In this document: piece by piece, positions 25,001 to 34,040 of the stretch
Layout of the letters: each line of letters opens with the position of its first letter
Position numbering within the stretch: position 1 is the stretch's first letter
From: Planctellipticum variicoloris
GTDB lineage: Bacteria; Planctomycetota; Planctomycetia; Planctomycetales; Planctomycetaceae
Length of the DNA: 64,000 nt
Assembly: GCF_030622045.1 (NCBI RefSeq)
Contig: NZ_CP130886.1
Location: 3,919,557-3,983,556 of the forward strand
Reading direction: 5' to 3'
Notes under the pieces: generated by a model
Databases searched by the model: none
What the model was told of the DNA's origin: nothing
The model's input: the letters and a program-made list of their open reading frames with translations, nothing else
Made by a program: the position numbers and the translations under genes

Positions 25001-26888
25001 GCGCGAGTTGCCGTGTCAGCTCGAAGAGGAGCAGCAGATCGACTTCCGACTGCTGCAGAGCCGAATCATCAGGTCCGTCCCGCAGCTTTTGCTCCTGCGC
25101 GGAGAGCGAAGGCGGACGAAAGCGGGCCTCGTCGATCCCCTGCGAATAGTCCAGCATGAGCCGGGCGCGGCGGGACTCCCCCGCCCTTCCACGGAGATTC
25201 TCGACAGGCATCCGCTGAGACGCCCACCAGGCCAGGTCCGGAAGCTCCGTCAGCAACTGGCGATGCAGGCGCTGAGCCCCGGCGAGTTCGCGGGCAATCC
25301 GTTCGTGCTGGTCCAGCTTCTGGGCCGCGGATTGAGCGGCCGCGGCGGATCGTTCCAGTTCGCCGGTCCCCCCCACAAACAGGAGATCTTCGGACAATCG
25401 GCGGTCCCGATCGGCGTCCGCCAGCAGCGATCCGGTCCAGAGCCGCGACCGGAAACTGAGCCACGCCTGCTGCTCTGCCCGCGCGCGAAGCTGCAGGCTT
25501 GCCTCTCGAAGCGGTGGAGTCGCTGGGGACGGGGCGAAGTTCTGCATCGCAATCTGCAACTGCTGCTCGGGAAGCGGAGGATCCGTCTCCGGAAGCCGGG
25601 CCACAGCCGTTCGACGAGACAGGCCCGCGGCGACAAACGACGCGCCGGTCAGGTCCGGTTTCTGGCTCTGGTCGCGCACTTCGAGGTCGCGGGCCGCTCT
25701 CTCGGCGGCCTGCAGATGAGGCTCCATCCCCTCCGGCTGTCCCGCAATGCGCCACTGTTCGGCCCGGCGAAGATGTTCCTGAAATCTCCGCCAGCCCAGC
25801 GGATGCCACTGTCCGGGGTCTTTGGCGCTCCATTTGTCGCGCAGCTCCCAGACAGCTTCGAGCTGGCGAAGTCTGGCTCCGTCGGCGGTCCGGGAAGCCT
25901 CCCGCGAAGTCGTCCCCTTCGGACTGTGCACCTCAGTCACAACTGTCGCAAGGAGTGCCTGGCGTCGATCGGCGGAAATCAGCAATTGCGGGTGCTGGCC
26001 GCGCAGGTCGCGGTTCTGCGAGACCCAGTGATGCGTGTGAGTCAGAACAAACTGGTGCAGTTCATCGAGAGTCACCCGTCGGTCTTTCGATTGGCCGGCA
26101 GAGCCGTCCGCTTCGCCCGCTAATCCGCGGATCAGGAATTCCGCAAAGACCGAGCGGGCCAGCATGGGGCTGGTCCAGCTCAATTCGCCGGGGGCGGCCG
26201 ACGTCAGTACCGCCAGATTCGGAATCGATGACAGGACCGACCCGATGACTCCCTTCGACTCGCTCTGGCTGGCGCCGCTTCCCAGAACGGGCCGGTAAAG
26301 CTGACCCCACCGCCAGTCGACAGGCCCCCGGGCCAGATCGAGGGCGAGAATTTTCTTCTGTTCGCGCGGCAGACTCCGGAGATAGTCCCAGAGCCGGTCG
26401 AGGGACAAGTATCCGTCGGGCTCGTCAGGACCGGAATCGACGGAATAAATCACGACGCCATCGCCGCTGTGACCGGCCAGGGCGGTGACGTACAGCACGA
26501 GCGTCCCGCCGGCAGACGCTGCCGTCGACGATGCAGGCTGAGCGAGCTGGTCGGCAAGGTTGATCCCCGGAAAGCTGGCGCGAAAGTCCTCGCGGTCCTG
26601 CTGGGCGAAGGGATGCGGCGGCATGCCGCCGTCGCTGTAGGGAGCAGGTGCAAGCAGCCCATACTGCGTCTGCGTGCAACCGGGGACGAACAGTAAGAAG
26701 ACGAACAGCGCCATGGACGCCAGCGCAATCAGCGCCGAGAAAACGCTCAGCAACCCGCGAAGCCAGCGGGACCGGATCGAGAATGTCGGCCCGCCGCCGC
26801 CGCTTCCAGGCCGGCGCCAGGCTCGCGATCCTTCGCGCGCCGGCGGATGGGACGAACCGCGCCACGAGGGGCCGGAAGGAGAAGACAT
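22050..26888 (-). CDS. Giant membrane-anchored vWA protein with degenerate caspase-like domain
   Basis: The ATG at 26888 has GAGGAG eight bases upstream and gives 1612 residues. A basic Ser/Gly/Pro-rich cytoplasmic tail precedes one membrane helix (LLSVFSALIALASMALFVFLL, about 46-66) ending in FVPGC. Residues about 80-310 follow the caspase-like order (LVLYVTALAGHSGDG; ILALDLARG; SVFAEFLIRGLAGEADG; VTLDELHQFV), but the Cys position is Leu-Ala, so it is probably inactive. A long helical region follows. A vWA domain with an intact MIDAS (Asp1080 in DCSLSM, GQTPLLGAL, ICDGAYND) occupies about 1070-1300. The N-terminal half is paralogous to the giant at 28692. A structural envelope role beside the TssM-like protein is inferred. 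Confidence 0.85.
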   Translation of the reverse strand: MSSPSGPSWRGSSHPPAREGSRAWRRPGSGGGGPTFSIRSRWLRGLLSVFSALIALASMALFVFLLFVPGCTQTQYGLLAPAPYSDGGMPPHPFAQQDREDFRASFPGINLADQLAQPASSTAASAGGTLVLYVTALAGHSGDGVVIYSVDSGPDEPDGYLSLDRLWDYLRSLPREQKKILALDLARGPVDWRWGQLYRPVLGSGASQSESKGVIGSVLSSIPNLAVLTSAAPGELSWTSPMLARSVFAEFLIRGLAGEADGSAGQSKDRRVTLDELHQFVLTHTHHWVSQNRDLRGQHPQLLISADRRQALLATVVTEVHSPKGTTSREASRTADGARLRQLEAVWELRDKWSAKDPGQWHPLGWRRFQEHLRRAEQWRIAGQPEGMEPHLQAAERAARDLEVRDQSQKPDLTGASFVAAGLSRRTAVARLPETDPPLPEQQLQIAMQNFAPSPATPPLREASLQLRARAEQQAWLSFRSRLWTGSLLADADRDRRLSEDLLFVGGTGELERSAAAAQSAAQKLDQHERIARELAGAQRLHRQLLTELPDLAWWASQRMPVENLRGRAGESRRARLMLDYSQGIDEARFRPPSLSAQEQKLRDGPDDSALQQSEVDLLLLFELTRQLARLLDGELDSAPQFATSTDWRDRLQSLTTAINDSDRGFEALRARLLRHARSLIGAGGEAESASGRELSQTQYFHWLRLRNALQWSGLPAEVRKGLFADLEQSDRTLHANAQRTPVAATADWNGDDWSGIDGCWQGLWALQTLSLGAAETDMDQRWVLWKNAVVDSEKQPALLVQLGQSIRQEFRDRVDRAQPALASAENPESALRSLLVAERAVRTLHGYDAVLFSAERDPVRRLQSFELAAACVAQAGRYLEDFWGKVAPEDREPWFVRAADQCLRVAARQNDLLSLPALKVAQEQAARRLQSLQTARLVLAPVNDVVDLRLASQRSTRITAEISPETPRGVAAIWLEEDADPGREILEFQPAGRRSITAEELSAEFTIRKQRAAAAGRCATLGVQPHLLFRGRYWDGADNLLQVDPCPPASIDWKSQPPAPTGEIVVNGVDRRDTIFILDCSLSMTSPINPKDPQGESRFQAARTTLTEAIRVLRDGPILANEKQPHVVGLMAYGHRAGAKNGDPNQTAVNTAWRVPIPSAVAEDWRNDFEILTQPDRLVDEQYQKILANLDTLQPFGQTPLLGALQSAARYFIDRRRGGVIVAICDGAYNDGFPDGPRYKAIQETLGAHPELSLHVVAFGVDEKADIDSLTRLSEQTRSKFYNAPSGPKLAQTIETVMKPRQYAVIREALPREEILASLGEPVTGRLPDTYQVRFPGLAQFSATIAGGERLQFDLDFAGNQLRHRRPQPLLFRRVQDSTALSTAEPTRFGYLKASLDRQSHEADFLFCLDRDDQLGIVARPAEMRIEVTPRGSRQRSSGETKLAPGQSIPVWQISLRNWPADGQPEVQASWKMIRTEPDAALPLAASLRTPQTPDLPDWPEGALTIVAERQGGRVLVRLQGADDVATGLDIADIRVELGRPSLAENRFLATPFHWQSTLYESQRQVTYSFDVGDAQEIDDLQIALTSRRSLDRGARRLEAPLIIEKWDQEQ

Positions 26889-26950
26889 GCAGAAGACTCC
26901 TCGACACGAACATGTCCCGAATGCAGACAGACCGCCGACGATGCACCGGA

Positions 26951-28642
26951 TCAGCGGGCGGCCAGTTGCGAAGCGTGCTCCCAGATTCTCCAGGCCAGCA
27001 GCCCATCCGCCGCCAGAACGCCGAGCGTCAGCAGTGCGAAGACACCCGTCAGCCACAACCGCCGCTGATCGCGGGCGCGCCACTCGGGCAGCCAGGCGAC
27101 GTCGTTCTGTTCGCCCATCAGCCGCTGCATCACGCCGTGCACGAACGCCTGCCGCGAAGCATCTGCGCCGGTCGCCGCAAAATAGCACCCCGACAGCCGC
27201 ACCGGCAGTCGCAGATGCATTTCTCCCATCGCGGACCGCAGTTCGCGGGCGAGACGTTCCCGCCGATCCGACAATGCACACAGGAACTGGTAAAGCTGCC
27301 GGTTCTGGGGGCTGGCCAGGTTCTTGGCGAATTCGGCATAGACCCAGTCGCGGAACCAGAGCAGTCCCCGCTCGACCACCCACAGCGTCGATTTATCGTC
27401 GATCGGCAGCCCCGCGGGATAACGGGAGCCGGCGCGCGAGTCGAGAAACCGGGCATCCATCTGCCGGCCGCGGTCGAGAAACTGCGCCGATCCAATCACC
27501 TCCTCCAGGCCCGCGTGCAGGCAGACCACCGGAAACTGCAGATGCAGACCGTCGTGGAGCGTCTGCAGGTCCTGACCGATCGACGCAAACAGCGGCTCGT
27601 AAGCCGTACTTTGCGTCCAGCGCAGCGGAATGACCTGCAACAGTCCGTTCACCGGGCAATACGCCCCACGCTCGGCAACCAGCCGCTCGCAGAAATAGTC
27701 CAGCCGACGACGGTTGTCGAGCAGCTCCTGCTGGCTGAGCTTTTCGAGCAGCACCGGGCGTGCGGGCGCCGGAGCGGTCGAAGCGGCCCCCACGATCCCC
27801 GCAATCGCCCCCGGCCGTAGCGTTTCGCTGGATCCCCCCGTCAGCGGAGCATGACCGGCCTGCGCCACCGCCCCCTTGATGGCGCCGGGCGGAAGCGTCT
27901 GCCCCATGGCGCTCTGAATCTGATCCGGCCGGCGGGTCTGTTCGACCGCGGCCTGAATCTGGCCGGGACGAAGCGTCGACTGAACCGCCGGATTGGCATG
28001 CACCGCCGCAGGCGACACGCCGGGCCGGGACGCAGCCGTCTTACGCAACTGTCGCGACATGGCCCCGACGTCGTTCAGGCAGATGAAGAGCGCTTCGTCG
28101 CAGGCATGGAATGTCAGAGCCGCCTGCGGATCGTCGCCGGCGGTATTGACTTTCCATGTCAGCCGGGAACCCTCGAACAGGCTTTTCGACGGCTCGGGAG
28201 TCGCGCCCGAGACCAGAAACACAGGTAGCCATTGCAGGTCGAAACCTTCGCGGGCCAGAGCCTCGACCCCCGCTTCCCACGCCCGGTCGATATCCTCGAA
28301 CTCGGAAACGTCCCGAGCGAGAAACAGCAGCACACCCGCAATCAACAGCCGCACAAAAAGATAAAACAGGACAAACTGAATCGCGATGTAATACCGCTGG
28401 ACGAACCAGTGGGATATCGGAACCCGCGATTCCGGAATGAACCGCGTGCTGTAGTACGCCAGCAGCAGCGTCGCCCCGATAATAAACGCGTAATGAATGA
28501 TCCGGTAGACCGTCGGCGACAGCCGCCCCGTCCTGGGAATCAGTCCGAACAGCAGTCCGACCCAGCGCAGCACCGAATACACCACCCGATGGGCGGCGTT
28601 CAAAGCACGGGCGACGAACATCAGATTCGACAGCGGCATCAA
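26951..28642 (-). CDS. tssM: Short TssM/IcmF-like protein lacking the periplasmic domain
   Basis: Family TssM proteins are usually about 1100-1200 residues; this one has 563. Two membrane helices (about 46-66 and 83-108) precede a cytoplasmic domain. It aligns with the TssM nucleotide site, but the P-loop is degenerate (LVSGATPEPSKSLF, about 144-156) and the next motif is CDEALFIC (181-188), where TssM has a DEAVLID-like motif. A Pro/Gly/Gln-rich repeat linker (about 205-290) follows. Then come the IcmF-type core (LQFPVVCLHAGLEEVIGSAQF) and LSGCYFAATGAD, matching the conserved RGxYFTSG segment. A third membrane helix (about 530-553) ends the protein where the periplasmic domain would begin. 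It lies between the two anchored giants, which may supply the missing part. Confidence 0.8.
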   Translation of the reverse strand: MMPLSNLMFVARALNAAHRVVYSVLRWVGLLFGLIPRTGRLSPTVYRIIHYAFIIGATLLLAYYSTRFIPESRVPISHWFVQRYYIAIQFVLFYLFVRLLIAGVLLFLARDVSEFEDIDRAWEAGVEALAREGFDLQWLPVFLVSGATPEPSKSLFEGSRLTWKVNTAGDDPQAALTFHACDEALFICLNDVGAMSRQLRKTAASRPGVSPAAVHANPAVQSTLRPGQIQAAVEQTRRPDQIQSAMGQTLPPGAIKGAVAQAGHAPLTGGSSETLRPGAIAGIVGAASTAPAPARPVLLEKLSQQELLDNRRRLDYFCERLVAERGAYCPVNGLLQVIPLRWTQSTAYEPLFASIGQDLQTLHDGLHLQFPVVCLHAGLEEVIGSAQFLDRGRQMDARFLDSRAGSRYPAGLPIDDKSTLWVVERGLLWFRDWVYAEFAKNLASPQNRQLYQFLCALSDRRERLARELRSAMGEMHLRLPVRLSGCYFAATGADASRQAFVHGVMQRLMGEQNDVAWLPEWRARDQRRLWLTGVFALLTLGVLAADGLLAWRIWEHASQLAAR

Positions 28643-28691
28643 TCACTCCAGGCGGATACAGTCCTCAGAACTGCGGCGACGGACTTCGGCG

Positions 28692-31600
28692 TCACTTTGC
28701 AACGGACAGCGGAATACTGGCGGTCGTCGTTTCGCCGGCCTTAACGTCAACTTTCGCTTCCCCCGCCTCCTTGCGTCCGATCACCGCGTAGTTGACCTTG
28801 ACGGAAATCTGATACTGGCCCGGAGGCAGATTGGTAAACGTAAAACTGTCGCCAGTGATCTCCTGCAGACGGGCTTCCGGGCCGGTGAGCTGAATCGTGC
28901 TGCGTCCCCCCCGCGAAATCTTGAGTGCCACCGTCAATTTGCCATGCGTCTGCCCGGGAGGTGGCATTGGCTTGCGGAACGTAACGGGGATCGACTTGAT
29001 CGCCCTGGTCCCCAGCCCGTTCTCCGCCACCACAATCAACCGCCGCGTCTCTTCGTCCTTCTGCAACTTGCCAAGTCGCGCTTTCGGGATCACGACGGAC
29101 CAGAGCTTCTTCGGATTGTCCAGACTGCTCAGAGTCAGCTCTTCGAGCTGTTCCTCGTCAGGCTGCAGCGCTTTGTCGTCGTTGGCATCGAAGCCATACG
29201 CGATCCGGTGAATGCCGGACTCCGCATCGGCGGCCTCGATCGCGAAGGCGAAGTCGCGGTCGATCAACCGGGCCTCGACCCCGATCCCCTTCGCCTCCAG
29301 ATCGGGCGGCGCATCGTCGTCGATCGCAAACCGCAGCCCGGTTCGCGCCACGGGCGTCTGCGGCTGATCGGCCCGGGTCAATGCCCCCTGAACCTGAAAT
29401 CGCCCCATCAACCCCCGAATATCGGCCTCGGACTGCACCATCTCGTAATCGACGGCGGAGGTCCGCAGCTTCCATTCTCCCCCCTGAATCGCATCGAGCA
29501 GAACGTGCCGCTCGACCGACGAGAACAATCGCCACGACTGCTGCAGCGGCGTCGGCTCGCTCCCCGTCTCAGTCTCCCGCGTTACCGTGTAAGACAGCGT
29601 CCAGTCCCCCGTTCCCTCCGACCGGTCCAGCTCCGTCGCATCGACGGTAAACCGCACCCGCAGCGGCTCCTTGCCCTTCTGAATCACCGGCTCCAGCCTG
29701 GGCGGCCCCTTGGGATCGGGCGGAGGCAGCACCAGGTGCGCGGCCACGTGAGGCGGCAGCCCGGGCAGCAACGTCACATCCCCCGACGGAAGGAGCTGCC
29801 AGCGGTAGGCATGCGGCAGGCCGGCGACGTCCAGCGACAGCGCCCACGGACGATCCCGCGTCTGGTCCCGCCACCCCTTCGGCAGCCCGAACGACAGCGT
29901 CAGCCGCTGGCCGACGCCGACCGGGCCGCCCAGCGTGTAATCGGTCAGCGAGTTCCTCAGCGAATCCGGAAGCGACAACTCCACCGGAACCTTCGCCGGC
30001 AGCAGCACGTCCGTCGTCGACGGCGCCAACCGTTCCAGCGGCAACTGAAACCGATCGTCGACGACCGTCGGCCGGGGATCGGCGAGGAACTTCGCCGCCG
30101 ACCAGAACGTCGGCCGAATCACAAACTCGAACGGCGCCTGCCCTTCGGGAGTGATGACATAGACCCAGCCGTGCGCCAGGTCGGCGAGCGGTTCCATCAC
30201 GACCGCGGGTTTCGGAGGCGACTTCTCCTTGTCCGCCGGCGGTGCGGGCAAATCCCCGGGAACGGGAGTCCGTTCCTGTCCAGCCTCCAGCGCCAGCTCA
30301 AGCCCCTCCACCAGAGGAACCCGGCTCGATTCCGTCAGCCGGAAAATATCGATTCTCGCCGACGCGGTCGCATCGCGGGTCGGTCGAATCAGGTTCGCTC
30401 GCAGGCCAATCTCCGCCTGAGGGGGCAAAAAGATCTTCGCCCCCGCCGGACGCGCCGTCGGAACTGTCTCCAGTCGCGTTCCCGACGCCGCTTCGACAAT
30501 CTCGATCCGCCATAACGTCGGGTCGAACGGAGGATGCAGCAGCACTTCTCGGAAATCCAGCGGAAAGCCGTCAGGCTCCGCCAGCACGGCCAGCAGCGGC
30601 TGCGGTGTCTCAACCTCGTCATCAAGTCGCAACTGGGCCGACAATCTACCATCGGCGGACAGCGGCAGCGCTGCCGGCTGGCGGATCGTCGAGCTCCGGT
30701 TTCCCTCGACCAGTCGAACATGCTCTCCAGTCAGCAGCACCTGCAATGTCGCCGACTCCCCTCCCCCCGGAATCACGACCATGCTCACGCTGCCCATCCG
30801 CTGGCTGTCGAACGCCGGCCGGTCGATGGACTGAATCCTTCCGGGAACGGGATGCCCCGGTCGAGCCCCCGCGCCAGCCAGCTCCTGTGCCAGCGATTCC
30901 GCCCGCTGAGCGAGCGCGGCATAGTCGGCCCCGTCGCCCGCCGTGCCGAAGCTGCGCTGTCGCCAGCTCCCGGCGTAAACAACCAGCCACTCCGCAAACT
31001 GGCGCGTGCGTTCGTTGCGAATGCGAACATCCGGATCGACCGGCGGCAGGATGGTCGGGTCGAGGGTCGCCGCGAGAAGCTGCCACTGCGACAGACTCGC
31101 AATCGTCGACGCGGACTGCGCCCGGCTCTGCAACACGCTCCACCGGGACCGGATCGATTTCCCGAGCTCCGCCCGTCGACGCCGCAGCAAGGCCTGGTCG
31201 GCGTCGCCTCCAGACAAAGAAGTCGTCGACTGATCCTCCAGCCGCTCCCAGTCTTTCCAGAGATCCGCCGTCACATCGGCCTCCGGAGAAAGCAGACTCA
31301 ACGCAGCAATCGCCCAGAAACTCTGCCAGACGGCCCCCGTGTCGACTGATCCGCTGACGAGCGGATCCCCCTGCGGCGCGAGCGTTCTCAGGGCGTCCAG
31401 CCGCTCGCGATCCTGAGCCGTCAACCACGACTGTCCCAGCAAACGGTCCGCTTCGCGCCACGCCGCAGGTGTGGGATGTTCCGCCGTGCCCAGCCGCGGG
31501 AGCGACCGGCGGACCTCCTCCCAGAACTCGCGCCGATGAGTCATCGCGCGATTCGCCAGGTTGGACAGATTCTCCGCCGAGAGCGCCTCGCTTCCATCCG

Positions 31601-33857
31601 GCCCCGCCAGCAGGGCGACTTTAAGCTGTTGCGCATCGACAAACAGCGTCAGCAGCCGCCGTTCGAGGTCCGCCAGTCGGGCGGGACGATCGGGCCACGA
31701 CGCCAGCAGCAGCTCCGGATTCCATTGATGATCCCGTTCGCGGTCCGACCATTGTCGAGCCAGTTCCCGCAGCAGCAGCCAGTCGACTTTCCGATGGTCG
31801 TCGTCATTGGCGCGACTGGCGATCCACTCCGCAGCCCCGGGCAGCTCCGCGAGCAGGTCGCTCCAGACGCCGACCGATTCCTGGTAGCGGACGGCAGCCT
31901 GCTCGGCGGAAGCGAGGGCTTGATCGGCTTTGTCGAGCCAGGCACGCACTTCGGGCCGCTCGCCATTCGAAGCCAGGAGCCAGCGCTCTGCGGCGAGCAG
32001 CGCTCGGAGTCCGGAATTCACAGTCTCGCGCACCAGCGGCAGAGATTCGGGAGTTGTCACGGCAAGACGCCGATAGCGCTGATGCAGGTCCAGCATTCGT
32101 CGAAGCGACGGGCCGGCGCCAAAGCCCGCTTCGCGGCCGGGGACGCGGAGCAGATCCTGCAACAGAACCATCTCGGGCGTCGACGGCAGCCGCCCGACCT
32201 CTGTAAGTCGCTTGACGATCAACCGGATCGGATCCCAGCCCGCCGGACTGGCGTCGCGCAGCAACTCCTGGATCAGCCACGCCTGAATGGCGTCCGCCGC
32301 CGGTACGACGACATCCCCCGCGGGGGCGGGCGCCCCGTCTTTAAGAAGTGACTGCAGGTATTGTGTGGTCGCAGCGGCGACATCCTTTGACAGCGGACCG
32401 GAGTTCCCCCCGAAGCCGAGTTCGATCAGCGCATCGCGCTGGGTGTCCGTCGAAGATGCCAGCAAGGCCGCCGGCGCGGCTGACTGCCCCTGCAAGCTCT
32501 TAGCGGCGGCATCCGCCTGCTGCACGGCCTGCGGCGCCAGATCGGACAGTCCGCCCCGAGCCAGCGACTCGGCCAGCGCCAGCCGGGATTCCAGCCTCCG
32601 CCACGTCACCGGCAATTGTCGACAGACCGGATCGCGGCCGCGCGGGCTGGAATCCCGCCAGGCGTCGCGCGCTTTCCACAGTTCGACCAGTCGGACGTTC
32701 CATGCCACGTCAGGCGACTTTGCCGCCTTGTCGGGAGCGGATCCGGCAGAAGTTGCACTTGCTGCGTCGGCATCGCCTTTCGAAGCCCCCTCGGCCTTCC
32801 CCTCCGCGGGTTTCGGTATGGGGACAGGCGGGGAGACGACGACGAACTCGAAGTCTGAGGTATTCCCGACGAGTTCGACCGTCTGGGGTTGCGCCGTGTG
32901 CGTGCGGTTCCAGTCGGCGACATCGCCGCGCACGAACGCCGTCAATTCATGGAGGCTGATCCGACGGTCATACTGCTGCGAATCGACCGGCCGACCGTCG
33001 TCCCGCCAGCCGTCGGCCGCGCCGTCGAGTCCCTCGATCAGCGACCGGACCAGCGCGGACTGACCGTCGGCGAGCCCGCTCTGCTGCCCCGGTCCAGCGG
33101 CGAGCAGAATCGTAACGTTGCTCGCCGCCGGCTCCGCAGTCGGCGGTGACGCGGCTCGCCCGGCCGGCCACTTCGCGAGCACCTCGGCGGCCACGTCATT
33201 GGCCAGGATCCCCAGCCTCCAGTTCGCCGCCAGTCTCGCAGCATCGAGCACCAGGACAACGCGACGGGCCCGGCTGTTCTGCAGGACGTCGACCAGCTCC
33301 CGCAACGGAATCATGGCCCCGGAACCGTCGGTCGGACTGTCGGGCGTCGCATCAATCGCAAACAGTTCGACGTCCCCCGTCGGCTGGACGAGCCCGTGCA
33401 GCGAGCAGAAGACCAGCAGATGCCGGCCATCGAGCGCAGCCGAATCCGCTTCGGTTCGCAGGAAGCTCAGAAACTGCGCCCCGTTGAGAGCATTGTCTTC
33501 GTTGCGCACCGGGGGAAACTGATCGGGATGGCGGTCGTGGAGAGTCCCGAAGGCCCGCGCATCCGATTCCCCGAACGGATTGACCGGCATGTTTCCCTGA
33601 GGATTGGCCCGCCCGCCGTAGGCCCCGATTCCGAACGTCACGACCTGAACCGGGAGCACGGGCTGCGCCGCCGGGGCCAGAAGATAGACAATCGCCCCCA
33701 CCAGCACGATCAGCGTGATCGTCACCGCGCGCAGCTTGAACTGCCGGGAAAACCGCGAGACCGCCGGACGATGCGCACCGCGCCACTCGCGCGCATACGC
33801 AGAATGGGCGGGGGGCTGAGCCCGCCAGTCGCGCGACGGTGGCTTGCCGGCGTTCAT
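28692..33857 (-). CDS. Giant membrane-anchored protein with degenerate caspase-like domain
   Basis: The 1721-residue protein has a short basic cytoplasmic tail and one membrane helix (AVTITLIVLVGAIVYLLAPA, about 44-63). The rest should be exported. Residues about 70-340 follow the caspase-like order. The Ser-x-His-Gly is kept (FCSLHGLVQ), but the usual LDAC is LVLDAARLAANW, so the nucleophile is Ala. A conserved GLDGAADG segment and a SLHELTAFV helix complete the fold. A helical middle is followed by beta-sandwich segments and a C-terminal PEGA-like strand region (FTFTNLPPGQYQISVKVNY). The N-terminal half is paralogous to the vWA giant (shared MPxxPF motif and LxxRDxW helix). It lies 49 bases upstream of the TssM-like gene. 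Envelope scaffold role is inferred. Confidence 0.82.
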   Translation of the reverse strand: MNAGKPPSRDWRAQPPAHSAYAREWRGAHRPAVSRFSRQFKLRAVTITLIVLVGAIVYLLAPAAQPVLPVQVVTFGIGAYGGRANPQGNMPVNPFGESDARAFGTLHDRHPDQFPPVRNEDNALNGAQFLSFLRTEADSAALDGRHLLVFCSLHGLVQPTGDVELFAIDATPDSPTDGSGAMIPLRELVDVLQNSRARRVVLVLDAARLAANWRLGILANDVAAEVLAKWPAGRAASPPTAEPAASNVTILLAAGPGQQSGLADGQSALVRSLIEGLDGAADGWRDDGRPVDSQQYDRRISLHELTAFVRGDVADWNRTHTAQPQTVELVGNTSDFEFVVVSPPVPIPKPAEGKAEGASKGDADAASATSAGSAPDKAAKSPDVAWNVRLVELWKARDAWRDSSPRGRDPVCRQLPVTWRRLESRLALAESLARGGLSDLAPQAVQQADAAAKSLQGQSAAPAALLASSTDTQRDALIELGFGGNSGPLSKDVAAATTQYLQSLLKDGAPAPAGDVVVPAADAIQAWLIQELLRDASPAGWDPIRLIVKRLTEVGRLPSTPEMVLLQDLLRVPGREAGFGAGPSLRRMLDLHQRYRRLAVTTPESLPLVRETVNSGLRALLAAERWLLASNGERPEVRAWLDKADQALASAEQAAVRYQESVGVWSDLLAELPGAAEWIASRANDDDHRKVDWLLLRELARQWSDRERDHQWNPELLLASWPDRPARLADLERRLLTLFVDAQQLKVALLAGPDGSEALSAENLSNLANRAMTHRREFWEEVRRSLPRLGTAEHPTPAAWREADRLLGQSWLTAQDRERLDALRTLAPQGDPLVSGSVDTGAVWQSFWAIAALSLLSPEADVTADLWKDWERLEDQSTTSLSGGDADQALLRRRRAELGKSIRSRWSVLQSRAQSASTIASLSQWQLLAATLDPTILPPVDPDVRIRNERTRQFAEWLVVYAGSWRQRSFGTAGDGADYAALAQRAESLAQELAGAGARPGHPVPGRIQSIDRPAFDSQRMGSVSMVVIPGGGESATLQVLLTGEHVRLVEGNRSSTIRQPAALPLSADGRLSAQLRLDDEVETPQPLLAVLAEPDGFPLDFREVLLHPPFDPTLWRIEIVEAASGTRLETVPTARPAGAKIFLPPQAEIGLRANLIRPTRDATASARIDIFRLTESSRVPLVEGLELALEAGQERTPVPGDLPAPPADKEKSPPKPAVVMEPLADLAHGWVYVITPEGQAPFEFVIRPTFWSAAKFLADPRPTVVDDRFQLPLERLAPSTTDVLLPAKVPVELSLPDSLRNSLTDYTLGGPVGVGQRLTLSFGLPKGWRDQTRDRPWALSLDVAGLPHAYRWQLLPSGDVTLLPGLPPHVAAHLVLPPPDPKGPPRLEPVIQKGKEPLRVRFTVDATELDRSEGTGDWTLSYTVTRETETGSEPTPLQQSWRLFSSVERHVLLDAIQGGEWKLRTSAVDYEMVQSEADIRGLMGRFQVQGALTRADQPQTPVARTGLRFAIDDDAPPDLEAKGIGVEARLIDRDFAFAIEAADAESGIHRIAYGFDANDDKALQPDEEQLEELTLSSLDNPKKLWSVVIPKARLGKLQKDEETRRLIVVAENGLGTRAIKSIPVTFRKPMPPPGQTHGKLTVALKISRGGRSTIQLTGPEARLQEITGDSFTFTNLPPGQYQISVKVNYAVIGRKEAGEAKVDVKAGETTTASIPLSVAK

Positions 33858-34040
33858 GCGTGCTTCTTGAGTGGGAGCCTGTCAGACATCCGTCGGAGAA
33901 CTTCCCGATCGAACGGGACACAGAACTGGCAGCATCGGACATCCGGCGACCACGGCTCCAGCCGCAGTCGCCCGTGCGCAACAGCTTACAGAATCAGCAC
34001 CAGCGACACGAGCACAGGTTCCTCGCAACGCCGGGAATCT

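Noticed and set aside
28692-33857. Active caspase-type protease
   Set aside because: The position of the nucleophile Cys is Ala (LDAAR), so I treat the domain as inactive in all three giants.
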